DNA of 64,000 bases from Mucilaginibacter defluvii (GCF_039543225.1 NZ_BAABJI010000002.1:1364001-1428000); one strand, 5' to 3'; counted from the stretch's first letter, positions 18,223 to 27,931 are shown. A program made the numbers and translations. The notes: generated by a model from the letters alone, not told the origin.

Positions 18223-19458
18223 TTAGACCACTACATCGGCTGCCGTTTCACAAGCTACTGTGATCATTTTTACCATCTTTTCTAAAAGACCATCGATCGG
18301 ATTATCACTCGTATTGGTGAAGCAAAGTGAGCCATTGCTTGTGATCACGCCAATAGTTTGTTCTTTACCTTTGCCAGAGCGCACCATAGGTCCGTAAACT
18401 GCCTTTAATTTCAATTTACCGAATTCAGTGCTGTATCTGATTTTCCCGAGATTAGTAACCATGATCTCATGATTGAAAGCATTTTTCAAAATGTCGATCA
18501 TCTGTTGTATGTCGGCACTGTTGAAGGCGATACCTCTAAAAAAGTTAATATAATTTTTTACATGTTCTTCCGTATTTGTTCCGGACAGTCCGTCTTTAGC
18601 CAGGCGTGCAACGTTCCAAAAAGACAGGTTTTGCTCTCCTTCAAAATATACCGCATGTGTAGTAATATTTAAGCCGTAATTATCATCCAGACCAAGCGGT
18701 CGTCGGGCGCATATCGGAGAGATCATTTCAATTTTTTTGTCAGACCATTCAGAACGCATTTTTCTTGATAAGATCAATACAGTAGCACAAAGGGCACCAT
18801 GTACCGTTGTCTTTTCTTCCCGTGCCTTATCAATAAGTTTATCAGTAATTTCCTTGTTTACTCTTATACTTAAAACTTTAGGTGCAACCGCTTTATTTTG
18901 ATCGGTCCATATATATTGCTTGTCCGAAAGAGCAGTAATTACATCTTCAGGAAGTCCAAGGCTTTCGTCGTTCGACGGCTGAGGGTTCATTGCCGGTAAT
19001 TCGTTTCCACTAACAGCGGTCAAAATATCACGAATCAAGTAACTTAGCGAGGTTCCATCCGCAACTGCATGATGGGCCGCCAATATCAAGACCGTGGAAG
19101 CAGGTTTCTGAATAAGCACTACCCGTAAAAGCGGACCTTCTGCCGTAATAAATCTAACAGCAAGTTCTTTTTCCACTTCCTGTTCCCAGCGGTAGTCTTT
19201 ATCCACATTTAAAACCCTGATCGGGATAGGCAACTGGTCAACATGCTCCAGTGCGGGCCTGGAAAACTGGTCTTGAACGATTCGCACTGACAGATTTGGA
19301 TGTCGCAATTGTGCGGATCTTATGGCCTGCTGCCAGGCAGTAACTGGTTCAATGCCGTCAATATCAGCGGCCAATGCAAAGTCTTTAGAATCTATCTGAT
19401 CTAAAAGCCAGAAGGTTTTTTCGAATGCACCCAGGGTGCGATTTTGTTGATTTTTCAT
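18223..19458 (-). CDS. Condensation-domain/acyltransferase-like protein
   Basis: A 411-residue protein of the CoA-dependent acyltransferase superfamily. The active-site motif AAHHAVADGTSL (HHxxxDG) lies near residue 135, and a second family motif near the C-terminal half (ISPICARRPL, then NLGKIRYSTEFG) matches condensation or PapA/alcohol acetyltransferase enzymes. There is no carrier or adenylation domain nearby, so a stand-alone acyltransferase is more likely than part of a peptide synthetase. Start set at MKNQQNRTL (19458). Substrate unknown. Confidence 0.75.
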   Translation of the reverse strand: MKNQQNRTLGAFEKTFWLLDQIDSKDFALAADIDGIEPVTAWQQAIRSAQLRHPNLSVRIVQDQFSRPALEHVDQLPIPIRVLNVDKDYRWEQEVEKELAVRFITAEGPLLRVVLIQKPASTVLILAAHHAVADGTSLSYLIRDILTAVSGNELPAMNPQPSNDESLGLPEDVITALSDKQYIWTDQNKAVAPKVLSIRVNKEITDKLIDKAREEKTTVHGALCATVLILSRKMRSEWSDKKIEMISPICARRPLGLDDNYGLNITTHAVYFEGEQNLSFWNVARLAKDGLSGTNTEEHVKNYINFFRGIAFNSADIQQMIDILKNAFNHEIMVTNLGKIRYSTEFGKLKLKAVYGPMVRSGKGKEQTIGVITSNGSLCFTNTSDNPIDGLLEKMVKMITVACETAADVVV

Positions 19459-19712
19459 GTTAGTGTTTTTAATGAATTTTACTGCATAGATCAGCAAGTC
19501 GACAAGCTGTTCGGCTTACCGATAGCGTTACCCTGCTTATATTCACTGATCGTTTTTGCAAGTGATTAGGCAAAGATGCCTTGATGGCCGTTTGGCTACA
19601 ATCACCTATTGCGGGAGCGTTGTAACTCAATACGGGTAGATTTTAACAAGATTATAATGGCCTGAGTCGCCAACAGCAGGTTTCAGAGGTTGTAAGTAAG
19701 CACCTTATACTG

Positions 19713-20078
19713 TCAATATTGCCCTGTGTTGAGCAATACCAGTGTACATGCTATCTCGGTTTGAATACCTCTTTTACGTGCAAGCAGCTCAAGTACCGGG
19801 TTTTCTGCGCCGGGATTGAATATAATGCGTTTAGGATTCGTCAGGAGGATATAATCGTACAGCGTAGCTTGATTTAGCGGATTGATATAAAGTGAGATCG
19901 TGTCAATGTCATTGTGAATGATCTCCGGCTTTTCAATGTTTACGCCAGCTACATCCCCTGATTTGAGGCCAACATTTACAATCGTATATCCTAGTTTAAC
20001 AAGCCGGTTAGCTGCAAGATTGGCATACCTGCCTGGTTCTGTTGTAGCACCGAGTATTATTGTTTTTTTGTGGTTCAT
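19713..20078 (-). CDS. CoA-binding domain protein (YccU-like)
   Basis: A 121-residue Rossmann-fold protein with TIILGATTEPGRYANLAANRLVKLGY at the start and KRIIFNPGAENPVLELLARKRGIQTE near the end, the CoA_binding_2 pattern. Single-domain members bind coenzyme A or a nucleotide; their cell role is not known. It lies between the acyltransferase and an alpha/beta hydrolase on the same strand but with gaps of 250 and 100 bp, so may be a separate unit. Confidence 0.85.
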   Translation of the reverse strand: MNHKKTIILGATTEPGRYANLAANRLVKLGYTIVNVGLKSGDVAGVNIEKPEIIHNDIDTISLYINPLNQATLYDYILLTNPKRIIFNPGAENPVLELLARKRGIQTEIACTLVLLNTGQY

Positions 20079-20175
20079 GATCAGTTGATTAATTAATTTG
20101 AAAAAGGTTACATAATTAAACGGGCATAGACAGTCGTTATGTCGCCTATGCCCTTTATCATTATTGATTGTGGTT

Positions 20176-21081
20176 TTAAGATCTGGCGAATTTTTCCAGT
20201 TCTGTATTGAACTTATCCATCTCTTCGATAAACAAAGCGTGACCGCTGTTCTCGAATTTTACGATGTATGAGTTCTTCAGGCCTTTGTGCAGTTGCTCAG
20301 CAAATACAAAGTCACACAGTCTATCTTTTGTGCCATGGAAGATGGCTACCGGAATCTTGATCTTGCCTAATGCCGGACGCAGATCCAGGTCGCGCAATGC
20401 CATGATCGCATGTGCAGTAGCATAAGGCGATGCATCAGCGCTGATGCTGGCCAGCCAGTTGGCGGCAGGTGCTGAAAGGCTGGTATCAGTTGCGCCGAAC
20501 CCTTTGCCAAATCCTTCGATCAGTTGTTGCCTGTTGGTTTCTATGGTTTTGATCAGGTCGGCTGCTCCCTCATCGGTAATGCCGTAAGGATAATCTGCGC
20601 GTTGTTTCCATGACGGTGCTGCAGCACCGAATAGTGCAAGCTTACTGATGTGCGCGCCGTTATACTTTGCTGCATAGTGGGTCACCACTGCGCCACCCAT
20701 CGAGAACCCGCCCAGCACTGCATTTTCAATTTTTAATTTTTCGAGTACAACTTTAATGTCGTCAGAGAAAACATCAAAATCATATTTGCCGTAAGGCCGG
20801 TCTGATTTGCCGAAACCTCTCAGGGAGATACCTATTACTCTAAAGCCTTTGTGCACCAGGTACTGATATTGATACTCATACATCGCATCGTTAAGAGGCC
20901 AGCCGTGGATGAGCACGATCGGTTGCCCATTACCCAGATCGGTGATATGTAGCTTTACGCCTTTTTCTACTTCAATATACTCGGCACGTCCGGCTGAGGC
21001 GGGTGTTCTTTTTACCTGGGCATTAACGCTTTGAAAAGTTAGTGCAATTAAAAGGGCGATGGTGGAGATAAGTGTTTTCAT
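20176..21081 (-). CDS. Exported alpha/beta hydrolase, serine type
   Basis: A 301-residue alpha/beta-hydrolase with signal peptide (TLISTIALLIALTFQSVNAQ). The oxyanion motif VLIHGWPLND, nucleophile elbow GFSMGGAV (Ser), acid in HGTKDRLCDF and His in ENSGHALFIEE give a complete triad. It resembles non-haem chloroperoxidase or arylesterase-type hydrolases. Related in layout to the exported hydrolase at 1897, which has Asp at the nucleophile position. Periplasmic esterase activity is predicted; natural substrate unknown. Confidence 0.87.
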   Translation of the reverse strand: MKTLISTIALLIALTFQSVNAQVKRTPASAGRAEYIEVEKGVKLHITDLGNGQPIVLIHGWPLNDAMYEYQYQYLVHKGFRVIGISLRGFGKSDRPYGKYDFDVFSDDIKVVLEKLKIENAVLGGFSMGGAVVTHYAAKYNGAHISKLALFGAAAPSWKQRADYPYGITDEGAADLIKTIETNRQQLIEGFGKGFGATDTSLSAPAANWLASISADASPYATAHAIMALRDLDLRPALGKIKIPVAIFHGTKDRLCDFVFAEQLHKGLKNSYIVKFENSGHALFIEEMDKFNTELEKFARS

Positions 21082-21797
21082 TGTTTTTAGTTTTTGATGT
21101 ATGTAATGTTTTTATTGCTATCGGTTAACATTACAAAGGTGGGCAGAACTGCCCGACCTGGGAATGGATATATAGCTGAGTGTCTTGCAGATTTTTCCCA
21201 ATAGCCACTTCGATCAAATTTTTCCAAGCCACTTTATTGACCAGGAGCCTTCGTGCGCAAGGTTATAAAGGCTGCTTTAAAGATCCAGAAGAGATATATT
21301 CCGGATTCGGCACGGATGGACACTTAACTTTGCTGCAACTTTGCAACGCATTAAGTATAGTATGGACTATTAAAAACCTGTAAGGTTGAAGACGAGCATA
21401 TCGATGTACAGGGGATCATGTACAGCCTGTATTATCCGTTCAATATGGAGTGGCGCGGACATGCTTATATACTGAAGTACTGAGTTTTGACTTTGAAACG
21501 GAGGCCCGAAATAATGTATACGTGGTACTGTCAGGTCACCAAATCAACTTTTTAAGATAGCTAAAAAAGATGATGAGTTCAGCGTTACCTGTTCCGTATT
21601 CAGAGATAAAAATGGGTTACCTAAGCTTCACTTTGAGCAATAATACATCCCTCAACAAAAAATCATGGCTAAAGCTGTATATCATGTACCTGTGTGCCTG
21701 CTACAGGCAGTAGACCACATTTACCAGGATCGCTGCTTGCTAAACCGAATGACGTTACTGTACTTGAAGAGTTAAAATCACCGCTTGGGACAGTGAT
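21082..21797 (+). other. Gene-free stretch with decayed protein fragments
   Basis: No intact gene in about 715 bp. Short open fragments on the plus strand look protein-like: one near 21395-21481 (DVQGIMYSLYYPFNMEWRGH), one near 21539-21643 ending DKNGLPKLHFEQ, and one near 21712-21801 (NDVTVLEELKSPLGTVI). They lie in different frames and are not recognised, so this is probably the wreck of one or two genes. Confidence 0.4.
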
Positions 21798-22784
21798 CTA
21801 ACCTTTATCGTAAAAGTGTTGAATTAGCCTCAGCCGTTTCTGAACGGTTCCGGACCTCATGGGCTCAAAATCCTGTAATACTTTCCCTTCTTTTTCTATT
21901 TGGATACGGAAGGGTTGTTTGAAAATTTTGGTTAAGTGATACAGGGTAACAAGTTCAGCCAGGTCCTCGTGCCAGCTGGCCGTGCTGTATAAAGATACAA
22001 ATGGTGTACGGATGAGTTCGCCGTAAACCTGCGTGGCTTCAGCAGGCAGATAACGACGCCCGCCCGGCCGGAATATGCTTTTCACCACCAGAGAGTCCCT
22101 AAATGGCCAGCTATGAGAATTAATGTTACGCCAAACACCTTTTGAAAAATCCCTGGCGAAAGCGGTCATGTGCGGCTTGCCGGCTATCGTGTCCGCCGAA
22201 ATAAGATGGACCGAACCATCTACTACATGGGTACCCTCATGTATCAATACATAGGTCAAAGCACTCAACAGACCGGCCTGCACAGAGATAGATAATGACG
22301 GGTCTGCGACGAAGCTTTTGCGCTCCTTTTCAGTTACCCACTCAGATACGGTTTGGTGAAGAATGCCGGCCCGGAAAGTGATATGGTACAGGTTTACATT
22401 CTCCTTATCAGCGACGGGTGATGTCAGCGCGGTATTGGGCATGTTGTCCAAAAAGCTGATACTTTTCAAATGTCGCTTTAGTATTCGCTGATGCAAAGGC
22501 GGGAGCGCCGCAAAAGCTGAAGCGACAATACTTGCTTCTTCTTTGGTCAGCTGATGCTCCGTAGGTGACATTCCTGCTTCCCGAAACATTTTGATCACAT
22601 CATCAGGCGTTTTTTCAACACGTTGAGTTAAGGGCTTGCCCGAATTAAGGCCGTACTTTTTTTGAACTGCCTCTAAAATGTCTGTTTTGTTATCCTCGCT
22701 TTTATCCTGGCCAAGGCTTATCGAAGCTTTAAAAATATATAGGATACAGATGCAGCCTGTTAAGACTATGCGGATATTTTTCAT
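21798..22784 (-). CDS. Secreted protein with HExxH zinc-protease motif
   Basis: A 328-residue protein with an N-terminal signal segment (MKNIRIVLTGCICILYIFKASISLG). The segment YVLIHEGTHVVDG holds a perfect HExxH motif near residue 185, and a second acidic stretch, WHEDLAELVTLYHL, lies about 90 residues later and could supply the third zinc ligand as in gluzincins. The family was not recognised. Periplasmic or surface metallopeptidase is a reasonable inference. It follows the AraC gene on the same strand with a 70-bp gap. Confidence 0.6.
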   Translation of the reverse strand: MKNIRIVLTGCICILYIFKASISLGQDKSEDNKTDILEAVQKKYGLNSGKPLTQRVEKTPDDVIKMFREAGMSPTEHQLTKEEASIVASAFAALPPLHQRILKRHLKSISFLDNMPNTALTSPVADKENVNLYHITFRAGILHQTVSEWVTEKERKSFVADPSLSISVQAGLLSALTYVLIHEGTHVVDGSVHLISADTIAGKPHMTAFARDFSKGVWRNINSHSWPFRDSLVVKSIFRPGGRRYLPAEATQVYGELIRTPFVSLYSTASWHEDLAELVTLYHLTKIFKQPFRIQIEKEGKVLQDFEPMRSGTVQKRLRLIQHFYDKG

Positions 22785-22856
22785 ATGGATCGACTATGGT
22801 CATTTATATTATACATTGCAGTAAGCAACTGTAAAGTAAGCATACAAACGACTATT

Positions 22857-23750
22857 TTATAATTCTTTAAGTTTAACGGTATTGGTCTCCTCAGCATTGC
22901 GCTGCCCAAGATATTTAGCTTTAAATGCAGATGGTGAGTCACCGGTCTTAATAAAAAACAGCCGGCTGAAATAAGCCGGGTCATCGTATCCCAGTTCATA
23001 GGCGATCTCCTTAGCCGTCATAGCCGTATGGACTAAAAGTCGCTTAGCTTCCAAAATGATGCGATTTTTGATCACTTCATTTGGCGGAGGAAGATTCATC
23101 CTTTTGAATTTGTGTGTAAGTGTCTTAGGTGCAACGAGCATCAGATCAGCATAATCTGCTACGGTATGTTTTTGTTTGTAATGGGCTTCTACCAGTTGAG
23201 TAAAGTGTCGGAATGCATCCGGGTCATTATTTTGGTCGGTAAGTGCTCCGCCAAGATGCTGTTGTTTCCATAACCGCGTTGACTTAATGAGCAACTGTTT
23301 CAGATACGTGCGAAGCATTTCTTCATGGGAGGATTCCTTCAGCAAAAACTCACTCTCCAACTGGGTAAATAAATACTTAATGAACATGGCCTCCTGATCA
23401 GGAACTGCAGTCATTGGCATATTGTTGATGTTATTGAATAACAGGCCATCACAAGCTACTTCTTCATCGTGTATCTGGATACAATAAAAGTCCCGGTTAT
23501 AAAATATAAAATACCCGGACTCGCTGCACATATTCTGAATACTTAGCACCTGGTTCGGGCTTATGAAAAACAAAGCGGGGCCATCCGTTTGGTAAACATG
23601 AAAGTCTACTTTTATTTTACAACCCTTGGGTAAGTACATTGCCTTGATATAAGCTTTATAAGCGTCAGAATTGATCAGTTCAAGACTCTCGTTGTTTACA
23701 TGCAAAAGGCCAATGGTTTTCAAGCTGGCATCAAATATATTTTTTGTCAT
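22857..23750 (-). CDS. AraC-family transcriptional regulator
   Basis: About 297 residues. The C-terminal part has two helix-turn-helix units: VADYADLMLVAPKTLTHKFKRM and AKEIAYELGYDDPAYFSRLFFIKTGDSPSAFK, the AraC signature. The N-terminal part is a cupin-like sensing domain (GPALFFISPNQVLSIQN). I use the ATG at 23750; an upstream ATG at 23798 is possible. Probably regulates the HExxH gene downstream or itself. Confidence 0.9.
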   Translation of the reverse strand: MTKNIFDASLKTIGLLHVNNESLELINSDAYKAYIKAMYLPKGCKIKVDFHVYQTDGPALFFISPNQVLSIQNMCSESGYFIFYNRDFYCIQIHDEEVACDGLLFNNINNMPMTAVPDQEAMFIKYLFTQLESEFLLKESSHEEMLRTYLKQLLIKSTRLWKQQHLGGALTDQNNDPDAFRHFTQLVEAHYKQKHTVADYADLMLVAPKTLTHKFKRMNLPPPNEVIKNRIILEAKRLLVHTAMTAKEIAYELGYDDPAYFSRLFFIKTGDSPSAFKAKYLGQRNAEETNTVKLKEL

Positions 23751-23907
23751 TGTGTTGGACTGGTTAAGGCATACCTGATAAGCATCATGGTACGTCAATG
23801 ATACAATAGTTCCCGAAAATTTATGGATTTGCTCAAAGGTGAAAGATGTTGGTACTGATTAGAAGGCAGTGACAGTAGTCTCCCTGTCTTTTATCAGAAT
23901 GCACCTG

Positions 23908-24303
23908 TCAGCTTAATATCTCATCGACTTCCGGTTCGCTTACTGATAGTGCATTTTGTTTTAAAATAACCCTGCGTAGTCGCTCCTGATGTTCGTCGCC
24001 CCAAAGGCCGATGGATCCAATCAAGGGGATCAACGTTTTGCCGAATTCTGTAAGACCATATTCTACTTTGGGAGGCATTACCGGATAGATGGTTCTGGTC
24101 ACCAGTTCATGATCTTCCAACTCTTTCAACTGTACATTAAGCACCCGGCGTGTTGCGTCGGGTATCTTCCGCTGCAATTCACTGGGCCGTAAGTGGCCTT
24201 GATGAATAAACCACAGGATGCGGATCTTCCATTTGCCATACAGCACCTCACCTATCAGGTCAAGGCCGCAATTAAGAGACGGGGCGATCTTTTTAACGTA
24301 CAT
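23908..24303 (-). CDS. HxlR-family transcriptional regulator, divergent from SDR
   Basis: A 131-residue HxlR protein: LIGEVLYGKWKIRILWFIHQGHLRPSELQRKIPDATRRVLNVQLKELEDHELVTRTIYPVMPPKVEYGLTEFG covers the full winged helix. A Cys lies in the N-terminal arm (SLNCGLDLIGEV), the position of the redox Cys in HypR/YodB-type members. The start at 24303 gives a normal family N-terminus. Divergent from the SDR gene at 24438 with a perfect 8-bp-arm palindrome between them. Confidence 0.92.
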   Translation of the reverse strand: MYVKKIAPSLNCGLDLIGEVLYGKWKIRILWFIHQGHLRPSELQRKIPDATRRVLNVQLKELEDHELVTRTIYPVMPPKVEYGLTEFGKTLIPLIGSIGLWGDEHQERLRRVILKQNALSVSEPEVDEILS

Positions 24304-24337
24304 AAGTACAAATATACAACAGCCTTTATTGGTGTGC

Positions 24338-24361
24338 AATACGGACAAATTTATCCGTATT
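24338..24361. promoter_or_regulatory. Palindromic operator candidate, HxlR/SDR pair 2
   Basis: AATACGGA-N8-TCCGTATT is a perfect 8-bp inverted repeat centred about 46 bp before the HxlR start and 88 bp before the SDR start. Spacing of the arms (16 bp centre to centre) suits a winged-helix dimer. It is unlike the palindromes of the other HxlR/SDR pairs, as expected for separate specificity. Confidence 0.6.
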
Positions 24362-24437
24362 TGATTCGTAACCCCGTAATTGTTTGATACTCGTGTACTG
24401 TTGAGATTTGCACAATCAAACAATAACAATTAAAATC

Positions 24438-25232
24438 ATGACACAAGAAATCAATTACAGTAATGAATTATCCGGAAAGATCGCCTTGGTAACAGGTGGT
24501 ACTAAAGGCGCCGGAAAGGCTATTGCAGATAGACTATTACAGGCTGGTGCAACGGTCATTATAACTGCGAGGAACACTCCGGAACAAGAGAACAGCAGCC
24601 TGCATTTTATCCCTTCGGATCTGAGCAAGGCAGAAGATACGCAAAAAGTGATCAGCGAAGTGCTGTCAAAATATGGCAGGCTGGATATCCTGATTAATAA
24701 CCTTGGTGCTTCATCCACACCTGCCGGTGGTTTTGCTGCATTGAATGATGAGGATTGGTTATCAACCCTGCAAGCTAATTTACTGGCTCCTGTCAGGCTT
24801 GACAGGGGATTTTTACCGCAAATGATCGAGCAGAAAAGCGGTGTTATAATTCATATCGCTTCCATTCAGGGTATATTGCCGCTTTACGATTCTACCTTGC
24901 CGTATGCAGCTTCAAAAGCAGCACTGATCAATTATAGTAAAAGTTTATCAAAAGAAGTTACACCAAAAGGAGTCCGCGTGCTGACGGTTTCGCCGGGATG
25001 GATCAATACCGCAGCATCGGTAGCCTTTTTGGGCGAAATTGCAAGAAATGCAAATAGCACGGTAGAAGAAGCGCAGCAAGGTGTGATGGATGCATTGGGT
25101 GGCATACCTTACGGCAGGCCCGCCGAGCCGGAGGAAGTAGCCGAGCTGGTTGGCTTCCTGGTATCACCGAGGGCCAATTACTTAACAGGAACAAATTTCG
25201 TTATTGACGGGGGGACAGTACCAACCATTTAA
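24438..25232 (+). CDS. SDR-family oxidoreductase
   Basis: A 264-residue short-chain dehydrogenase with TGGTKGAG cofactor motif, NNLG in place of NNAG near residue 95, catalytic Ser in IHIASIQG and YAASK near residue 165, and a C-terminal GTNFVIDGG. It starts at the ATG at 24438 (MTQEINYS); the ATG at 24408 lies inside the presumed promoter. First gene of an operon with the SnoaL-like gene at 25266, divergent from an HxlR regulator. Confidence 0.92.
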   Translation: MTQEINYSNELSGKIALVTGGTKGAGKAIADRLLQAGATVIITARNTPEQENSSLHFIPSDLSKAEDTQKVISEVLSKYGRLDILINNLGASSTPAGGFAALNDEDWLSTLQANLLAPVRLDRGFLPQMIEQKSGVIIHIASIQGILPLYDSTLPYAASKAALINYSKSLSKEVTPKGVRVLTVSPGWINTAASVAFLGEIARNANSTVEEAQQGVMDALGGIPYGRPAEPEEVAELVGFLVSPRANYLTGTNFVIDGGTVPTI

Positions 25233-25265
25233 AAATTCAAATAAATATTTAATCAAATAAAGATC

Positions 25266-25589
25266 ATGGAATTACCGCAATTAGTAGCGCAATTTGTAGA
25301 AACACAGAACACTTACGACAGCGAAGCGTACAAAGAGTGTTTTACCGAGACCGCCATCGTTCATGACGAAGGCAAGGTCCATACTGGTAAAGAAGAGATA
25401 CGGGCATGGATCGAAGATGCTAATGATAGATATAAATCTGTCATGAAACCGCTTCAATACGATGAGTCGGGCTCGAACGGTGTATTAACCGCCGAGGTTT
25501 CAGGTACATTTCCCGGAAGCCCGATCGTACTAAAATTTCATTTAGGCCTAAAGAATGATCTCATCGATTCTTTGAAGGTGACCGGGTAA
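25266..25589 (+). CDS. SnoaL/NTF2-like protein
   Basis: A 107-residue single-domain protein of the NTF2-like cone fold (FVETQNTYDSEAYKECFTETAIVHDEGKVHTGKEEIRAWIEDAN). Such small proteins act as isomerases, dehydratases or ligand carriers. It follows the SDR gene by 33 bp and is probably its operon partner; the strong convergent terminator at 25625 closes the unit. Catalytic residues cannot be assigned. Confidence 0.8.
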   Translation: MELPQLVAQFVETQNTYDSEAYKECFTETAIVHDEGKVHTGKEEIRAWIEDANDRYKSVMKPLQYDESGSNGVLTAEVSGTFPGSPIVLKFHLGLKNDLIDSLKVTG

Positions 25590-25624
25590 TTATCGGTCTA
25601 CTGCAATACCAAGTCCCGCGATTA

Positions 25625-25654
25625 GGAAACCGCCAAAAAAACATGGCGGTTTCC
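25625..25654. terminator. Stem-loop between convergent operons
   Basis: Perfect 11-bp arms (GGAAACCGCCA / TGGCGGTTTCC) with an 8-base loop lie 36 bp after the SnoaL-like gene and 69 bp before the end of the convergent MFS gene. Tails are short, so a bidirectional transcription stop of modest strength is likely. Confidence 0.65.
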
Positions 25655-25722
25655 TGAGTAGACAAGCTTACCAACGGTGATTTTAATTTGAAATATGGAT
25701 TCTGACCCTATGTTTTTCTGCA

Positions 25723-27102
25723 CTAACGTTTCCAACATAGCATCGCTGCCGCTGCTAAAGAAAATCCGATGACTGAAATGGCTATGCCAAAACTAAATTG
25801 AATTTCCGACGCGTTTGCGCCGTCCTGTGCGAGCGTAAAAAAGAGCCCACCGATCAACGCAACGAAGACGGCAGCGCTTATTTGAAAAGTGGCACTTACC
25901 AGACCTGCCGCCAAACCTGAGAAGCGTGGATCAACCTGGTCAACGTTCAAGCGCACTAGCGCCGGGATGGCAATTCCTTGTCCAAGCCCTATAATAAAAA
26001 GCGGCAGAAAAAGATATGACGTAATTCCATTTAGGGAAAGTCCAACAGTGAAAATGAGTCCGGTAATCTCAAGGATCATTCCGAATGCTGCCGTTCGGGA
26101 ACCAAGCCGGCTAACTATTGCGGGACTGCACCATGGACCAAGAAAAAAACCGATTCCCAGCGGTAAAATGGCCAAACCTGTCGCCAGCGTGTCGTGCCCC
26201 AGAGCATCCTGCTCATACACTGCAAAGATCAAGAAAAAAGAAGCCAGGGCATAAAAAAAGAAGGCTGCAGCCAGATTCCGTCTTAATCCGCTCTTCATGA
26301 ATAAAGATGGGTACACCAACGGCGAGGCATCTCTGGATTCCTTCTTTTTTTCATAATACCAAAATGCCAATAGCAAAGGGACACTTATGATCAGCAAGAT
26401 CAAGCACCACCATGGCCAGTGATTTTCACGACCCCCTATAAGCGGAAGCACGAATGCCAGCAGTCCGGCAGCGAGTAATATGGCACCCGGAACGTCCAGT
26501 ACATCGGACTTTTCAGCACGATTTTCTTTTAGGAAGATTAAGGCGGCCGGTATGGCAAGAACAACTACCGGCAAGTTGATGAGAAACACACTTCGCCAGC
26601 CCAGGCCGAATAGGTCAGCCGATACCAGCACACCTCCCAACAACTGTCCGGCCACGGATGCCAGTCCAAAAGTTGCGCCATAAAAGCTCAATGCCCGGTT
26701 CTTTTCTTTTGGAGGAAAAAGGGCATGTATGGATGCCAGCGATTGCGGACCCATGATGGCTGCCGCCACGCCTTGTAACAACCTGCCGGCTACTAATATG
26801 GCCGGCGATGGTGCAAAGCCGCATAAAGCAGATGTAACGCCGAAACCGAGCATGCCGAAAATGAACACCCGCTTTCTTCCATATATATCCCCTAACCGGC
26901 CACCCAGTATTAATGTGACGGCATACGCAGCAGCGTAGACCGATACCACCAACTGGGAATCCCCGGTGGATGCATGGAGGTCTGTCCGAATAGTTGGCAG
27001 CGCTACATTAACGATAAAAAAATCAAGCGGCGGTAATAATGTGCCGGTCAACAATACCGCCAGCGCCATCCACCGGCGAGGGTCAACAGTATCTGTTTCC
27101 AT
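25723..27102 (-). CDS. MFS multidrug exporter, DHA2 (14-TM) type
   Basis: A 459-residue transporter with about 14 membrane segments. Motif A is GGRLGDIYGRKRVFIFG after TM2, and motif C-like GPQSLASIHALFPPKEKNRALSFYG follows TM4, as in EmrB/QacA exporters. The N-terminus MALAVLLTGTLLPPLDFFIVNVALPTI is characteristic. It lies 82 bp downstream of the SDR gene at 27185 on the same strand, so both may be controlled by the HxlR regulator at 28031. Exports drugs or toxic metabolites by proton antiport. Confidence 0.9.
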   Translation of the reverse strand: METDTVDPRRWMALAVLLTGTLLPPLDFFIVNVALPTIRTDLHASTGDSQLVVSVYAAAYAVTLILGGRLGDIYGRKRVFIFGMLGFGVTSALCGFAPSPAILVAGRLLQGVAAAIMGPQSLASIHALFPPKEKNRALSFYGATFGLASVAGQLLGGVLVSADLFGLGWRSVFLINLPVVVLAIPAALIFLKENRAEKSDVLDVPGAILLAAGLLAFVLPLIGGRENHWPWWCLILLIISVPLLLAFWYYEKKKESRDASPLVYPSLFMKSGLRRNLAAAFFFYALASFFLIFAVYEQDALGHDTLATGLAILPLGIGFFLGPWCSPAIVSRLGSRTAAFGMILEITGLIFTVGLSLNGITSYLFLPLFIIGLGQGIAIPALVRLNVDQVDPRFSGLAAGLVSATFQISAAVFVALIGGLFFTLAQDGANASEIQFSFGIAISVIGFSLAAAAMLCWKR

Positions 27103-27184
27103 ATAAGTGTATGATTGAAAAAAAGGCGGCCCTTGAGCAAGGCTGCCTTCATTTTAAAAAAATGATCGCAGACGACCGATTTCG

Positions 27185-27931
27185 TCAGGCGTTAAAACCA
27201 CTGTCTGCGGTAATGAATGATCCGGTAATATATTTACTCTCCTCACCAGCCAGGAAGGCCACTAATGCACCAATATTTTCGGCAGTTCCATATTCAGGCA
27301 TTGCCATTCTAGAGCGCAAAAAGTCTGAAAACTCCGTATTATCAGGATTCATATCGGTAGTTGTCGGCCCAGGCTGAACAAGGGTTACAGAAATCCCCTT
27401 AGGTCCAAGGTCGCGTGCTAATGCCCGGGTAAAGCCTTGTAATGCAGATTTGCTCATGGTATATAATAGGGTCTGCGGCATGATGGCGGTATCGCCCATA
27501 TTACTACCAATAGTGATGATGCGGCTACCTTGCTTGAGATACTTAATAGCTTCCAATGCCGCTACATAGACAGCTTTGACATTGATATCCATCATTTCGT
27601 CATAATCGCTTACGCTCAGTTCGCTGACATCTTTGGCGAAAAATATGCCGGCGTTGCTGACCAGGATATCCAATCCGCCGAATTCGTTTACGGTTGCTTT
27701 TACAGCTCCGGTTACCGCCTCCGGTTGGCGGCTGTCGGCTTTTATAGCCAAAGCGCGACCACCTGACGCCTGGATGTCGGCAACTATTGCACTGGCTTTT
27801 TCAGCAGAACTATCGCTGGTGTAAGTGAATGCCACACTGGCTCCTTCAGATGCTAATCGTTGTACTATGGCAGCTCCTATACCGCGGCTTCCCCCGGTAA
27901 CTAATGCTACTTTGTTCGCTAATTTTTTCAT
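27185..27931 (-). CDS. SDR-family oxidoreductase
   Basis: A 248-residue short-chain dehydrogenase: TGGSRGIGAAIVQRL cofactor motif, NAGIF near residue 88, Ser in ITIGSNMG, catalytic YTMSKSALQG and the PGPTTTDMNP loop. Divergent from the HxlR gene at 28031, with a 17-bp palindrome covering the regulator's leader. Probably in one unit with the DHA2 exporter downstream, a repeat of the pattern detoxifying enzyme plus efflux pump. Confidence 0.93.
   Translation of the reverse strand: MKKLANKVALVTGGSRGIGAAIVQRLASEGASVAFTYTSDSSAEKASAIVADIQASGGRALAIKADSRQPEAVTGAVKATVNEFGGLDILVSNAGIFFAKDVSELSVSDYDEMMDINVKAVYVAALEAIKYLKQGSRIITIGSNMGDTAIMPQTLLYTMSKSALQGFTRALARDLGPKGISVTLVQPGPTTTDMNPDNTEFSDFLRSRMAMPEYGTAENIGALVAFLAGEESKYITGSFITADSGFNA

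Noticed and set aside
18223-20078. Non-ribosomal peptide synthesis cluster
   Set aside because: The condensation-like protein stands alone, without adenylation or carrier domains nearby.
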